64,000 nt of DNA from Synechococcus sp. CS-1332 (GTDB lineage Bacteria > Cyanobacteriota > Cyanobacteriia > PCC-6307 > Cyanobiaceae), in contig NZ_JAHLYP010000014.1 of assembly GCF_025127995.1 (NCBI RefSeq), positions 47,718-111,717 of the forward strand, given 5' to 3'. Under the pieces are notes generated by a model that saw only the letters and a list, made by a program, of their open reading frames with translations, was not told the DNA's origin and made no database searches. The translations under genes and the position numbers were made by a program. The stretch's first letter is position 1; every line of letters starts with the position of its first letter. Of this stretch, positions 18,260 through 26,303 are shown piece by piece.

Positions 18260-19420
18260 TCACAACATCTTTCGGTGTTGCTCCGGCGGATGGGCCCCGG
18301 CGGCGTCCCGGCTGGGAGGGCGTTTCCGTCCCGTGCGATGGCTGACCTGGCGGCTGCGCTCCTGGTAGCGGTGCACCACCGGCAGCCTCTCCTCCTGGTA
18401 GGCCTGCAGGGCCAGCACGGGGCTGGGGGAAACACCCGGTGCGAGTCGTGAGGCCAGGGCTACCGCATCCTCCAGTCCCGCCGTCATCCCCCGGGCCTGG
18501 GAGGAACTCATGGCATGGGCGGCGTCGCCGATCAGGGCCACCCGCCCTGCAACGAGCGCTGGTAGGGGATCGATGTCGAACGACCAGTTCGCGACCACCC
18601 CTTCCGGTGCCGTGGCCCTGATGATCGCGGCCGCATCGACGGGAAGCTTGGCGAGAGCTGCTGCCGGCACCCCCTCCTCCAGCAGCCGCTGCCGTGTCGC
18701 ACGGTCGCTGGGGAGCTCCTCCTCCTGGAAGAAGCCCCAGTGGGTTCGCCCCCGTCCCTCCCCGTCGGGGCCGAGATCGAAGAAGTTGGCATAGATGCCC
18801 CGGCCGCGGGCATAGACGAAGAAATCCCCGCCGGCGCAGAAGGTCTCGTCCGTCACGACCCCACGCCAGACCCGATCCCCTAGGTATTGCAGGCGTCGTT
18901 CGGGGCAGAGCAGGGTGGCCACCTTGGAGAAGATCCCGTCGGCCCCGATCAGCAGATCGCCCGTCCAGGGCGGGCCCTTGGCGAACTGCACCTCGACTCC
19001 CTCCTTGCTCTGGATCCAGCTGACAAGCGATCGCCCGCCATGGAAACAGGCGGGATCGAGATGGCCCCAGAGGGCGTCGAGGATGGCGCTGCGGTGAATC
19101 AGCAGCGACGGCAGCTCCCCGGACTCCCGTTCGGCCGGGCTGGCTTCGATCAGATCACCCCTGAGATTGCGGAAGACGAACCGCTGCACGGGATGGCCGC
19201 CGGCCAGAACGTCGTCGAGCAGACCTGGGATGGCGGCCGCCGCCACCGCCTCGACGCCGCTCTTCACCAACAGAATGCCGCAGCCCTCGGTGCGCAGCCG
19301 TGGTGAGCGCTCGAACAGGGAGACCATGTGGCCCTGGCGCTGCAGCATCAAAGCGAGCAGCAAGCCCGAGCTGCCGGCCCCCACCACGGCGATGCGCAGG
19401 CCGGTGGAGGCGGAACTCAT
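18260..19420 (-). CDS. FAD-dependent monooxygenase (PHBH-type fold)
   Basis: 386 residues. FAD motif IAVVGAGSSGLLLALMLQRQG (residues 9-29), DG motif GDLLIGADGIFSKV, and the second FAD motif RVALIGDAAHAMSSSQARGMTAGLEDA. This is the flavin monooxygenase/aromatic hydroxylase family; substrate unknown. The last 30 residues are Arg/Pro/His-rich and atypical. Its start overlaps the stop of the TerB-like gene upstream (ATGA), indicating an operon. Confidence 0.85.
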   Translation of the reverse strand: MSSASTGLRIAVVGAGSSGLLLALMLQRQGHMVSLFERSPRLRTEGCGILLVKSGVEAVAAAAIPGLLDDVLAGGHPVQRFVFRNLRGDLIEASPAERESGELPSLLIHRSAILDALWGHLDPACFHGGRSLVSWIQSKEGVEVQFAKGPPWTGDLLIGADGIFSKVATLLCPERRLQYLGDRVWRGVVTDETFCAGGDFFVYARGRGIYANFFDLGPDGEGRGRTHWGFFQEEELPSDRATRQRLLEEGVPAAALAKLPVDAAAIIRATAPEGVVANWSFDIDPLPALVAGRVALIGDAAHAMSSSQARGMTAGLEDAVALASRLAPGVSPSPVLALQAYQEERLPVVHRYQERSRQVSHRTGRKRPPSRDAAGAHPPEQHRKML

Positions 19421-19869
19421 GCGCTCACGGCAGGCTCCAGGATGCTGGCATGGAGGACGTCCATCACCTCCATGACCTTGTTGGTTTCCTCCGGATCCAG
19501 GCGCAGGGTGGTGGCCAGATCGGCGAGGATTTTCTGCTCCTGCTCCTGCAGGGGGCCGTCGGAGCGCATGATCTCCGCCGCCACCGCGTAGGCCGTGTGC
19601 CGCTGGCGATCATCGAGCACCGCGGCTGCTTCTTCCATCAGACCGATCGATCCCTTGGCCCGCAGGCCCTGAAGCAGGGTGTCCATCAGGGTGATCATCT
19701 CCTTGTCACTGCGACCCTTGAAGGGGGCGCGGTAATCAAGGGCGTGGCGCAGGGCCCGTGTGCCCGCCATGGTGAGCGCCCCATCCCAGGAGACGGCGGC
19801 GAGAGCGACCGCGGCGAAGGCCGTAGGTGCGTCCATGAACAACGTCGAAAGCAGGGGAACACCTGTCAT
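19417..19869 (-). CDS. TerB-like protein, second copy
   Basis: 150 residues, all-helical, similar in layout to the protein at 7330-7776: AVSWDGALTMAGTRALRHAL with acidic residues in the first half, and MRSDGPLQEQEQKILADLATTL in the second. These DG-containing loops recall TerB metal-binding sites. Coupled by ATGA to the FAD monooxygenase gene. Function unknown. Confidence 0.68.
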   Translation of the reverse strand: MTGVPLLSTLFMDAPTAFAAVALAAVSWDGALTMAGTRALRHALDYRAPFKGRSDKEMITLMDTLLQGLRAKGSIGLMEEAAAVLDDRQRHTAYAVAAEIMRSDGPLQEQEQKILADLATTLRLDPEETNKVMEVMDVLHASILEPAVSA

Positions 19870-19946
19870 CGTTCTCTCCAGGGGTGCCTGTCAGTGGCCG
19901 ATGCGACCGAATCCGGGAAAGAGTCCCCGGCGCGGCCGGCCGATCC

Positions 19947-20213
19947 TCAACGTTTGGAGACCGCACCCCCGCCGGTCCCGCCCTCCCGGCAGAGCTTCAG
20001 GTAGAGGGCATCGGGTTCCTGGTAGCGGGCCGGGCGACAGTCGTGCAGGCGGGCCAGCTGCTGCCAGCACACGGTCCGCTGCACGTTCTTGAGGCTCTTC
20101 CCTTCCCGCACCAGCATCCTCATGGCCCGGCAGTAGGAGCCGTAGTGATCTTCCAGATCCCGGAGTTCGGGGGATCCGTCGGCGGCGGGGAGCTGGTCGG
20201 CAGGAAGACTCAT
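19947..20213 (-). CDS. Small conserved protein with YC...REG-LK-QRTVCW motif
   Basis: 88 residues from ATG 20213 (MSLPADQLPAADG); the frame is open further upstream but runs into the glnN terminator. The core reads YGSYCRAMRMLVREG, then KNVQRTVCWQQLARLHDC, then RYQEPDALYLKLCREG. A clear paralogue lies at 41102-41380. I do not know the family's function. Both copies adjoin nitrogen genes (glnN here, guanidine hydrolase there). Confidence 0.72.
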   Translation of the reverse strand: MSLPADQLPAADGSPELRDLEDHYGSYCRAMRMLVREGKSLKNVQRTVCWQQLARLHDCRPARYQEPDALYLKLCREGGTGGGAVSKR

Positions 20214-20301
20214 GCAACGACTCCAGCACCTCCGGCCGCGGGTCGACTGTGCCGAAGGGAACCAAGCTGCAGATCGTGAGGTCTCTCCGGCTTGAGGTCC
20301 A

Positions 20302-20332
20302 AACAAAAAAGGAGGGCCCCGCAAGGCCCTCC
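20302..20332 (-). terminator. Rho-independent terminator of glnN
   Basis: On the minus strand GGAGGGCC and GGCCCTCC form an 8-bp stem (20325-20332 with 20311-20318), followed by a run of six T (20310-20305) and GTTT. It starts 21 bases after the glnN stop. Confidence 0.9.
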
Positions 20333-20353
20333 CTATTGCCACGTTTGGGGCGT

Positions 20354-22522
20354 TCAGCGGATGAACAGCATCTCCTGGTAGGAGGGCAGAGGCCAGAGGT
20401 TGTCGTCGACCAGGGCCTCGAGTCCATCGACCGCTTCCCGCAGCTGGTGCATCAGGGGCATCAGGGTGTCGGCGGAATAGCGCATGTGCGCCATGGTGCC
20501 GTGGGGGGCCTGGCTGATGGCAGTTTCGAGCGCACTGCTGAACTCCATCAGCTTGGCGCTGAGGGACGCGACCTTGTGCTGGGTTTCCGGGGACACCTGG
20601 AGGCCCATGGCGGTCTGCAGTTGGAGGGAACCGGCCAGTTCACCCAAATAGCGCATGGCGGCCGGGTAGATCTGGGTCTGGGCGATCTGCACGGCCAGCT
20701 TGGCCTCCACGTCGATGGCCAGCACGTACTGCTCGGCATAGACCTCGAAGCGGCTTTCCAGCTCCAGGGGGCTGAGGACGCCCTGACTGGCAAAGAGGTC
20801 GCGGATTTCAGGACGTTGCAGCACCGGCAGGGAATCGGCTGTGGTGGGCAGGTTCTCCAGGCCCCGCTCCTCCACGGCCATGCGGTGCCAGTCGCTGGAG
20901 TAGCCATCGCCGCCGAAGACCACATTGCCGTGGTCGTTCATGATCTGCTTGAGCACGGAGAAGGCGGCACCCGGCAGGCTTTCGCCCGCGGCCATCTTCT
21001 GCTCCAGCTGATCGCTCATGTAGGCGAGCGAGTCGGCCAGGATCGTGTTCATGGCCACCAGGGGCCCCGCCACCGACTGGTTGGAGCCGACGGCACGGAA
21101 CTCAAAGCGGTTGCCTGTGAAGGCGAAGGGGGAGGTGCGGTTACGGTCGCCGGGATCCTTGGGGAACTCCGGCAGGGTGTCGACGCCGAGTTGCATGACG
21201 CCGGCGTGGGTAGAGCCGGTCACGTCGCCGTCCTTGATCTGGCGGAACACATCCTCGAGCTGGCTGCCGAGGTACATCGAGATGATCGCCGGCGGGGCTT
21301 CGTTGGCGCCGAGGCGGTGATCGTTGCCGGCGGTGGCCACCACGGCCCGCAGCAGGGGGCCGAATTTGTGAACCCCGCGGATGACGGCGCCGCAGAACAG
21401 CAGGAACTGCATGTTCTCGTGGGGGGTGCTGCCCGGATCCAGCAGGTTGCCCTGGGTGGGATTGCCCACCGACCAGTTGACGTGCTTGCCGGAACCGTTG
21501 ATGCCCTCGAAGGGTTTCTCGTGGAGCAGGCAGTTCATGCCGTGGCGCCGTGCCGTGCTCTTGAGGATCGTCATCGTGAGCTGCTGGTGGTCCGTGGCCA
21601 CGTTGGCCGCCTCGAAGAACGGGGCGAGCTCGAACTGGCCGGGAGCCACTTCGTTGTGGCGCGTCTTGGCGGGGATTCCCAGCTTGTACATCTGGCGTTC
21701 CACGTCCTGCATGAACACCTGAACCCGCTGGGGGATGGCGCCGAAGTAGTGGTCGTCGAACTGCTGGCCCTTGGCGGAGGGCTTGCCGAAGAGGGTGCGG
21801 CCGGCCAGCAGCAGGTCGGGACGCAGGGGCACGTAGGCGCTGTCGATCAGGAAGTACTCCTGCTCGGCACCGCAGCTGGAGTTGACCGGAGCCACGTCGG
21901 TTTCACCGAGCAGCCGCAGCAGGCGCTGGGCCTGCTTGTTCATCGCGGCGTTGGAGCGCAGCAGGGGGGTCTTCTTGTCGAGGGCCTCGCCGGTCCAGGA
22001 GATGAAGACGGTGGGAATGCAGAGGGTGAGACCGTTGGGGGTCTCCATCAGGAAGGCGGGGCTGGTGATGTCCCAGGCGGTGTAGCCGCGGGCCTCGAAG
22101 GTGGTGCGGATGCCACCGCTCGGGAAAGAGGAGCCGTCGGGTTCGCCCTGCACCAGCACCTTGCCGGTGAATTCGGTGATCACCGAGCCATCGCCCTGCA
22201 CCGAGATGAAGCCGTCGTGCTTCTCGGCCGTGGCGTTCGTGAGCGGGTAGAAGACGTGGGCGTAGTAAAGGGCGCCGCGACCGGTGGCCCATTCCTTCAT
22301 CGCCTGGGCCACCACGTTGGCCACCGAGACGTCGAGCTTGCCGCTCTCTCGGATGGTGCGCTGCACCGACTTGAAGATGTCCTTGGGCAGCGCTGCCTTC
22401 ATCTTGGCCAAGCTGAACACGTCGCTGGCCCAGAGATCATCGAGGGACTCGATGGGAGGCGTCACCACCGGAAGACGACTGTGAATCTCCTGCAGGGCGG
22501 CGAAGCGTTGGGGACTGGGCAT
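20354..22522 (-). CDS. glnN: Glutamine synthetase type III
   Basis: 722 residues, the size of GSIII. Condenses glutamate and ammonium to glutamine. Diagnostic blocks include [13 protein letters not shown] (metal ligands), [43 protein letters not shown], and [24 protein letters not shown]. GlnN is known in many cyanobacteria as a nitrogen-starvation enzyme next to or instead of GlnA. Here it has its own terminator. Two further GS-like genes occur at 28875 and 37164. Confidence 0.96.
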   Translation of the reverse strand: MPSPQRFAALQEIHSRLPVVTPPIESLDDLWASDVFSLAKMKAALPKDIFKSVQRTIRESGKLDVSVANVVAQAMKEWATGRGALYYAHVFYPLTNATAEKHDGFISVQGDGSVITEFTGKVLVQGEPDGSSFPSGGIRTTFEARGYTAWDITSPAFLMETPNGLTLCIPTVFISWTGEALDKKTPLLRSNAAMNKQAQRLLRLLGETDVAPVNSSCGAEQEYFLIDSAYVPLRPDLLLAGRTLFGKPSAKGQQFDDHYFGAIPQRVQVFMQDVERQMYKLGIPAKTRHNEVAPGQFELAPFFEAANVATDHQQLTMTILKSTARRHGMNCLLHEKPFEGINGSGKHVNWSVGNPTQGNLLDPGSTPHENMQFLLFCGAVIRGVHKFGPLLRAVVATAGNDHRLGANEAPPAIISMYLGSQLEDVFRQIKDGDVTGSTHAGVMQLGVDTLPEFPKDPGDRNRTSPFAFTGNRFEFRAVGSNQSVAGPLVAMNTILADSLAYMSDQLEQKMAAGESLPGAAFSVLKQIMNDHGNVVFGGDGYSSDWHRMAVEERGLENLPTTADSLPVLQRPEIRDLFASQGVLSPLELESRFEVYAEQYVLAIDVEAKLAVQIAQTQIYPAAMRYLGELAGSLQLQTAMGLQVSPETQHKVASLSAKLMEFSSALETAISQAPHGTMAHMRYSADTLMPLMHQLREAVDGLEALVDDNLWPLPSYQEMLFIR

Positions 22523-22628
22523 CGGAGAAGCTTGGATTCGGCTGAGGGGTATCCAATCCTTGTGCCGGGGGCCATCGGTGGTGCCGTTGATACAGAACGG
22601 CAGGTTGCCCGGCGGCCCGGGGCGGCCC

Positions 22629-23057
22629 TCAGCTGAGGTAGGAGCGGATCGACGGCCGGCACCAGAACACCAGTGCCGCCAGGGTCAGGGCCCAGGCCAG
22701 GGGAGCGGCCACGGCCAACAGGAGGCGCTCTTCACCCAGAAGCGCCAGGCGCACAATGCCGTAGGCCATCTCGATCGCCAGATCGAGCGACAGCGCCACG
22801 ATCGCCAGCACCTGGCCCCACAGCCGCCACTTGAGCAACGCGACACAGGCCACCACCCCCAGGGCCACAGCAGGCAGCACGGCACTGGTGTAGACGGTGA
22901 TGTTGGCCGTTCTCCAGACACTGGTGAGAAGGATCGCCGCCAGGCCCAGGGGCAGGACCAGCACGTTGGCCACGAGTCCGAGCCAGGCCAGCACGCGGTA
23001 GCCGCGGGGCGGCTGCAGCTCCGCAAGGGCGCCAGGGGTCGTCGAGAGCGTCTGCAT
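22629..23057 (-). CDS. Small four-helix membrane protein, unknown
   Basis: 142 residues from ATG 23057 ([14 protein letters not shown]). Four hydrophobic segments: [59 protein letters not shown] and [20 protein letters not shown]. No catalytic motif recognised. Located 13 bases after the end of the next upstream gene, so probably the last gene of the minus-strand operon starting with the Old Yellow Enzyme. Confidence 0.65.
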   Translation of the reverse strand: MQTLSTTPGALAELQPPRGYRVLAWLGLVANVLVLPLGLAAILLTSVWRTANITVYTSAVLPAVALGVVACVALLKWRLWGQVLAIVALSLDLAIEMAYGIVRLALLGEERLLLAVAAPLAWALTLAALVFWCRPSIRSYLS

Positions 23058-23070
23058 CCGGTTGATTCTC

Positions 23071-23436
23071 TCAGTTGCGGTCAGGCAGGGCGCCGTCCCG
23101 GTCGGATCGAAACACCAGGTCAAGGTCCGGCATGACCTGGGCCGCAATCGCCACCAGGTTCTCGAACAGCTGCTTGGTGTGGGGCGCGCCGGCCCCCATG
23201 GCCTCCCGGCTCATCAGCACCAGTTCCAGCACAGGACCGTCCGCCTTGGCCTGCACATCGGCGATCAGCTGCAATCGCAGCATTTCGTACTCCCCCCGGA
23301 CCATGGCGCTGAGATGGGCCGGCGAGCGATGCTCCACGTCGGCGTGGAACCGGAGGATCAGGGGATCGAGCCGAGCAATGAGCTCCGTTGCCGGCAGCGG
23401 CAGCTGTGGCCTGAAGAGGAGCAGAAAACGGGCCAT
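23071..23436 (-). CDS. Hypothetical protein, about 121 aa
   Basis: Start chosen at ATG 23436 (MARFLLLFRPQLPLP); GTG codons at 23487 or 23484 would add about 17 residues, and the frame is open to 23634 but would then run into the pirin gene. Sequence is soluble with a helical middle (HLSAMVRGEYEMLRLQLIADVQAKADG) and a C-terminal DLDLVFRSDRDG. No domain recognised. Confidence 0.55.
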   Translation of the reverse strand: MARFLLLFRPQLPLPATELIARLDPLILRFHADVEHRSPAHLSAMVRGEYEMLRLQLIADVQAKADGPVLELVLMSREAMGAGAPHTKQLFENLVAIAAQVMPDLDLVFRSDRDGALPDRN

Positions 23437-23506
23437 GGCTTCCAACTGTTCCCCCCATCCTGAAGCCGTGTCGAGGTTGTGCACCACCCGGGCCCGCCAG
23501 CTCCAC

Positions 23507-24199
23507 TCAGCGCAGTTCGAACAGCAGCAGATCCGCCCCATCGGCACCGGCCTCGAAGCTGTCCGGGGGGAGCGCAGCGAAGCCCAAGCCGTCACCCCGC
23601 TGCAGCGGCCGGCCGAAGGCCGTCCCCTGGCCATCGATCACCTGCAGCCAGCCTGTGGCATCCGCAGCGATGGCCAGCGTCAGCCGATCCCCCGCAGCAG
23701 GTCGTGCCCGCCATAAACGCACGTCCCGGTTGATGGCGAGGGCCTCCTGCCGCCCATCCGGATCCAGGAGTGGGGTCCAGCCTGGGCGGAGCTGGAACGG
23801 CTCCTGGCGGTAGGCGGGGGCATGGCCCTCGCGGTTCGGTTCGATCCAGATCTGCAGCAGACGGCAGGCGCGCTCGCCCTGGTTCATTTCGCTGTGCACC
23901 ACGCCGGTGCCGGCGCTCATCGCCTGCACCTCTCCGGCCCGCAGCACCTCGCTGTGACCCATGGAATCGCGATGGTTGAGCTGGCCCTCCACCATCACCG
24001 TGACGATCTCCATGTCCCGGTGGGGGTGCATGCCGAAGCCGCGGCCGGCGGCGATCGTGTCGTCGTTGATCACCCGCAGCGGCCCGAAGCCCATCCAGGC
24101 CGGGTCGTGGTGGTGGGAGAAGGAGAAACTGTGCCAACTGTCCAGCCAGTCCAGCTGGCTATGGAACCGTTCTCCGGCAGGACGGAAGACAAGAGTCAT
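23507..24199 (-). CDS. Pirin-family cupin protein
   Basis: 230 residues, YhaK/YhhW-type pirin. The metal site is visible: GFGMHPHRDMEIVTVMVEG (His-x-His) and the further His/Glu in VVHSEMNQG. The N-terminal FHSQLDWLDSWHSFSFSHHHDPAWMGFGPLRVIN is characteristic. Such proteins are quercetin-dioxygenase-like or redox-sensing cupins. Follows the flavin reductase gene by 13 bases, in the operon headed by the ene-reductase. Confidence 0.9.
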   Translation of the reverse strand: MTLVFRPAGERFHSQLDWLDSWHSFSFSHHHDPAWMGFGPLRVINDDTIAAGRGFGMHPHRDMEIVTVMVEGQLNHRDSMGHSEVLRAGEVQAMSAGTGVVHSEMNQGERACRLLQIWIEPNREGHAPAYRQEPFQLRPGWTPLLDPDGRQEALAINRDVRLWRARPAAGDRLTLAIAADATGWLQVIDGQGTAFGRPLQRGDGLGFAALPPDSFEAGADGADLLLFELR

Positions 24200-24212
24200 G
24201 GGGGGAGGGTCG

Positions 24213-24731
24213 TCAGGGTTGGATCAGGTCCATCCGCTGGAGGCGGTGCACGATGTCGTCGATGCTGCTGTCCTTGGCGGGGTTGTGGTGGCTGCTGGAG
24301 AGCTGGCGACCCACCACATGGGCCCCGAGGTGGGCCAGCTGGATGCGCAGCACGGCCAGCACCTCCACCCCCGGGCCGCCGGAATGGGTGGCGATCGCGA
24401 TCGGGCGGCCATTGAACAGGGTCCGGAACCCTTCCCCCTGCACCGAGAGCCAGGCGATGGCACTGGTCAGCACCGGGGGTAGCGAGCCGTTGTATTCAGG
24501 GGCGCAGATCACCCAGCGGGGGGCGGCCCCGAGCTGTTCGCTGAGCGTGCCCACCTCAGCGGGAAGACCGGCTTCGGCGTGGACGCGCGGGTTGTAGAGC
24601 GGCAGGGAGAGGCCCGTGAGATCGAGCACCTCGGCCCCCATGCCGCGGGCGTGAGCTGCGGCGGCAAACCGTTGCGAGAGTGTCAGGTTGTTGCCGTTAC
24701 TGGCACTGAGCACCAGAAGATCGGGGGGCAT
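24213..24731 (-). CDS. NADPH-dependent FMN reductase family protein
   Basis: 172 residues from ATG 24731 (MPPDLLVLSASNGNNLTLSQ), one base after the ene-reductase stop. Flavodoxin-like fold with the FMN phosphate loop SASNGNNLTLS (residues 8-18) and the PEYNGSLPPVLTSAIAWLS motif. Likely reduces flavin or quinones. Being coupled to the ene-reductase suggests a shared detoxification role (inference). Confidence 0.88.
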   Translation of the reverse strand: MPPDLLVLSASNGNNLTLSQRFAAAAHARGMGAEVLDLTGLSLPLYNPRVHAEAGLPAEVGTLSEQLGAAPRWVICAPEYNGSLPPVLTSAIAWLSVQGEGFRTLFNGRPIAIATHSGGPGVEVLAVLRIQLAHLGAHVVGRQLSSSHHNPAKDSSIDDIVHRLQRMDLIQP

Positions 24732-24732
24732 C

Positions 24733-25800
24733 TCAGGCGGCCTCCAGGAAGGGGTAGTCGGTGTAGCCGGCTGGACCGGCGGTGTAAAACGTGGCTGGAT
24801 CGGGGTCCTGCAGTGGGGCTCCGCGGCGGAACCGTTCAGGCAGGTCGGGGTTGGCCAGGAAGGCATTGCCGAAGGCCACCGCATCAAGCTGGCCGGCGGC
24901 GATGGCCGCGTTGGCTTCCTCGGCGCTATAGCCCATGTTGCCCACCAGCACCCCACCAAACCCTGCGCGGATCGGGGTGAGCACGTCGCCCGTCTGCTGG
25001 CCGAGGAAGTCACTCCGCATCACGTGCAGGTAGTCCAGTCCGGTGGCATTCAGCCGCTCGGCCAGCCAGCTGGAGAGTCCGATGGGGTCGCTGTCCACCA
25101 TGGCGTTGTACCCATTGAGGGGCGAGATCCGCAGGCCCACCAGGGGTGATTCGCTTTGAACGGCCTCCAGCACCTCCAGCAGCAGCCGGGCCCGGTTGCC
25201 GATCGGTCCTCCGTAGGGACCGCTGCGCCGGTTGCTGCCGTCCCGCAGGAACTGATCGAGCAGATAGCCGTTGGCGCCATGCACTTCCACCCCGTCGAAG
25301 CCGGCGGCGGTGGCATTGCGAGCGGCCTGCCGGAACCCGGCCACGATCGCCGGCAGTTCGTCATCGGCCAGCTCCCGGGGGACGACATAGGGCTGCTTCC
25401 CTTCGGGGGTGTGAACCTCGTCGCCGGTGATGGCGATCGGGCTCGGCGCCACCGGCTGACGGCCCTCGTTGAGCAGGGGGTGGCAGGCCCGACCGCCATG
25501 CCAGATCTGCAACACGATCCGCCCACCGGCGGCGTGCACCGCTTCGGTACTGAGCCGCCACCCCTCCACCTGGGCCGGTGAATGGATACCGGGCTCGTGC
25601 CAGAAGGCGGAGTTGCCCTCCATCGCCATGGTGGCCTCGGCAATCACCAGGCCGGCACTGGCTCGCTGCTGGTAGTAGGTGGCCATCAGCAGGCCAGGGA
25701 CATGGCCAGGTTCGGCGCGAGCGCGGGTGAGGGGGGCCATCAGCACCCGATTGGGCAGCTCCAGCGGACCCACCGTCAGAGGGGTGAACAGGTCGCTCAT
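24733..25800 (-). CDS. Old Yellow Enzyme family ene-reductase
   Basis: 355 residues, FMN TIM barrel. N-terminal LPNRVLMAPLTRARAEPGHVP, the active-site pair HGAN (in GVEVHGANGYLLDQFLRDGSNRR), QIWHGGRACH and the C-terminal FGNAFLANPDLPERF are diagnostic of NemA/XenB-type alkene reductases. Reduces activated double bonds or nitro groups. First gene of a minus-strand operon (flavin reductase, pirin, two hypotheticals), divergent from an HxlR regulator. Confidence 0.93.
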   Translation of the reverse strand: MSDLFTPLTVGPLELPNRVLMAPLTRARAEPGHVPGLLMATYYQQRASAGLVIAEATMAMEGNSAFWHEPGIHSPAQVEGWRLSTEAVHAAGGRIVLQIWHGGRACHPLLNEGRQPVAPSPIAITGDEVHTPEGKQPYVVPRELADDELPAIVAGFRQAARNATAAGFDGVEVHGANGYLLDQFLRDGSNRRSGPYGGPIGNRARLLLEVLEAVQSESPLVGLRISPLNGYNAMVDSDPIGLSSWLAERLNATGLDYLHVMRSDFLGQQTGDVLTPIRAGFGGVLVGNMGYSAEEANAAIAAGQLDAVAFGNAFLANPDLPERFRRGAPLQDPDPATFYTAGPAGYTDYPFLEAA

Positions 25801-25902
25801 CGTGTGGAGACCAGCAGGGGGGAGTGGGAAGGCCCTGGGCCGGGCAGGATTGATAAGTTCATGCAGCGACTTTGGCGGACGCGTACCGTGCCTGACAAGA
25901 AC

Positions 25903-25916
25903 GCACCGAATGGTGC
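25903..25916. promoter_or_regulatory. Small inverted repeat between HxlR gene and ene-reductase operon
   Basis: GCACC-GAAT-GGTGC is a perfect 5-bp dyad midway in the 146-base divergent intergenic region, 30 bases before the HxlR-type start. HxlR regulators bind dyads in such divergent regions. Function is inferred from position only. Confidence 0.4.
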
Positions 25917-25946
25917 CTGGGTCACCCGCTGGTAACCCCCGTACCC

Positions 25947-26303
25947 GTGACGACGTTTCTCGACGATCCCGAGGGCACCGGAGACCACCAGCCTTGTCCG
26001 GCCGAACTCGCTTTGCGGGTGATGCGTGGCCGCTGGAAGTTGATGATCGTGCGTGAGCTCAGCGGCGGTGTGCGGCGCTTCTCGGCCTTGCAGCGGTCGC
26101 TTGTGGGCGTGAGCCACAAGGTGCTGACGGCCCAGCTGCGGGAACTGGAGGCTGATGCCGTGGTGTGGCGTCGCGTCTTCAGCGAGGTGCCGCCCCGGGT
26201 GGAGTACGGACTCACCGAACGGGGTCAGGCGCTGCTGCCCGTGCTGGAAGGTCTGCATGCCTGGGGAGCGGCAGTGCCCCCTGCGGTGGAAGCTGGGGAA
26301 TGA
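25947..26303 (+). CDS. HxlR-family winged-helix regulator
   Basis: 118 residues. The core matches HxlR: LRVMRGRWKLMIVRELSGGVRRFSALQRSL, then VSHKVLTAQLRELEADAVVWRRVF, then PPRVEYGLTERGQALLPVLEGLHAWG. A Cys near the N-terminus (HQPCPAELAL) matches the redox-sensing Cys found in many HxlR proteins that respond to quinones or electrophiles. It is divergent from the ene-reductase operon and is its probable regulator. Its last 92 bases overlap the end of the convergent glycosyltransferase gene. Confidence 0.88.
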   Translation: MTTFLDDPEGTGDHQPCPAELALRVMRGRWKLMIVRELSGGVRRFSALQRSLVGVSHKVLTAQLRELEADAVVWRRVFSEVPPRVEYGLTERGQALLPVLEGLHAWGAAVPPAVEAGE

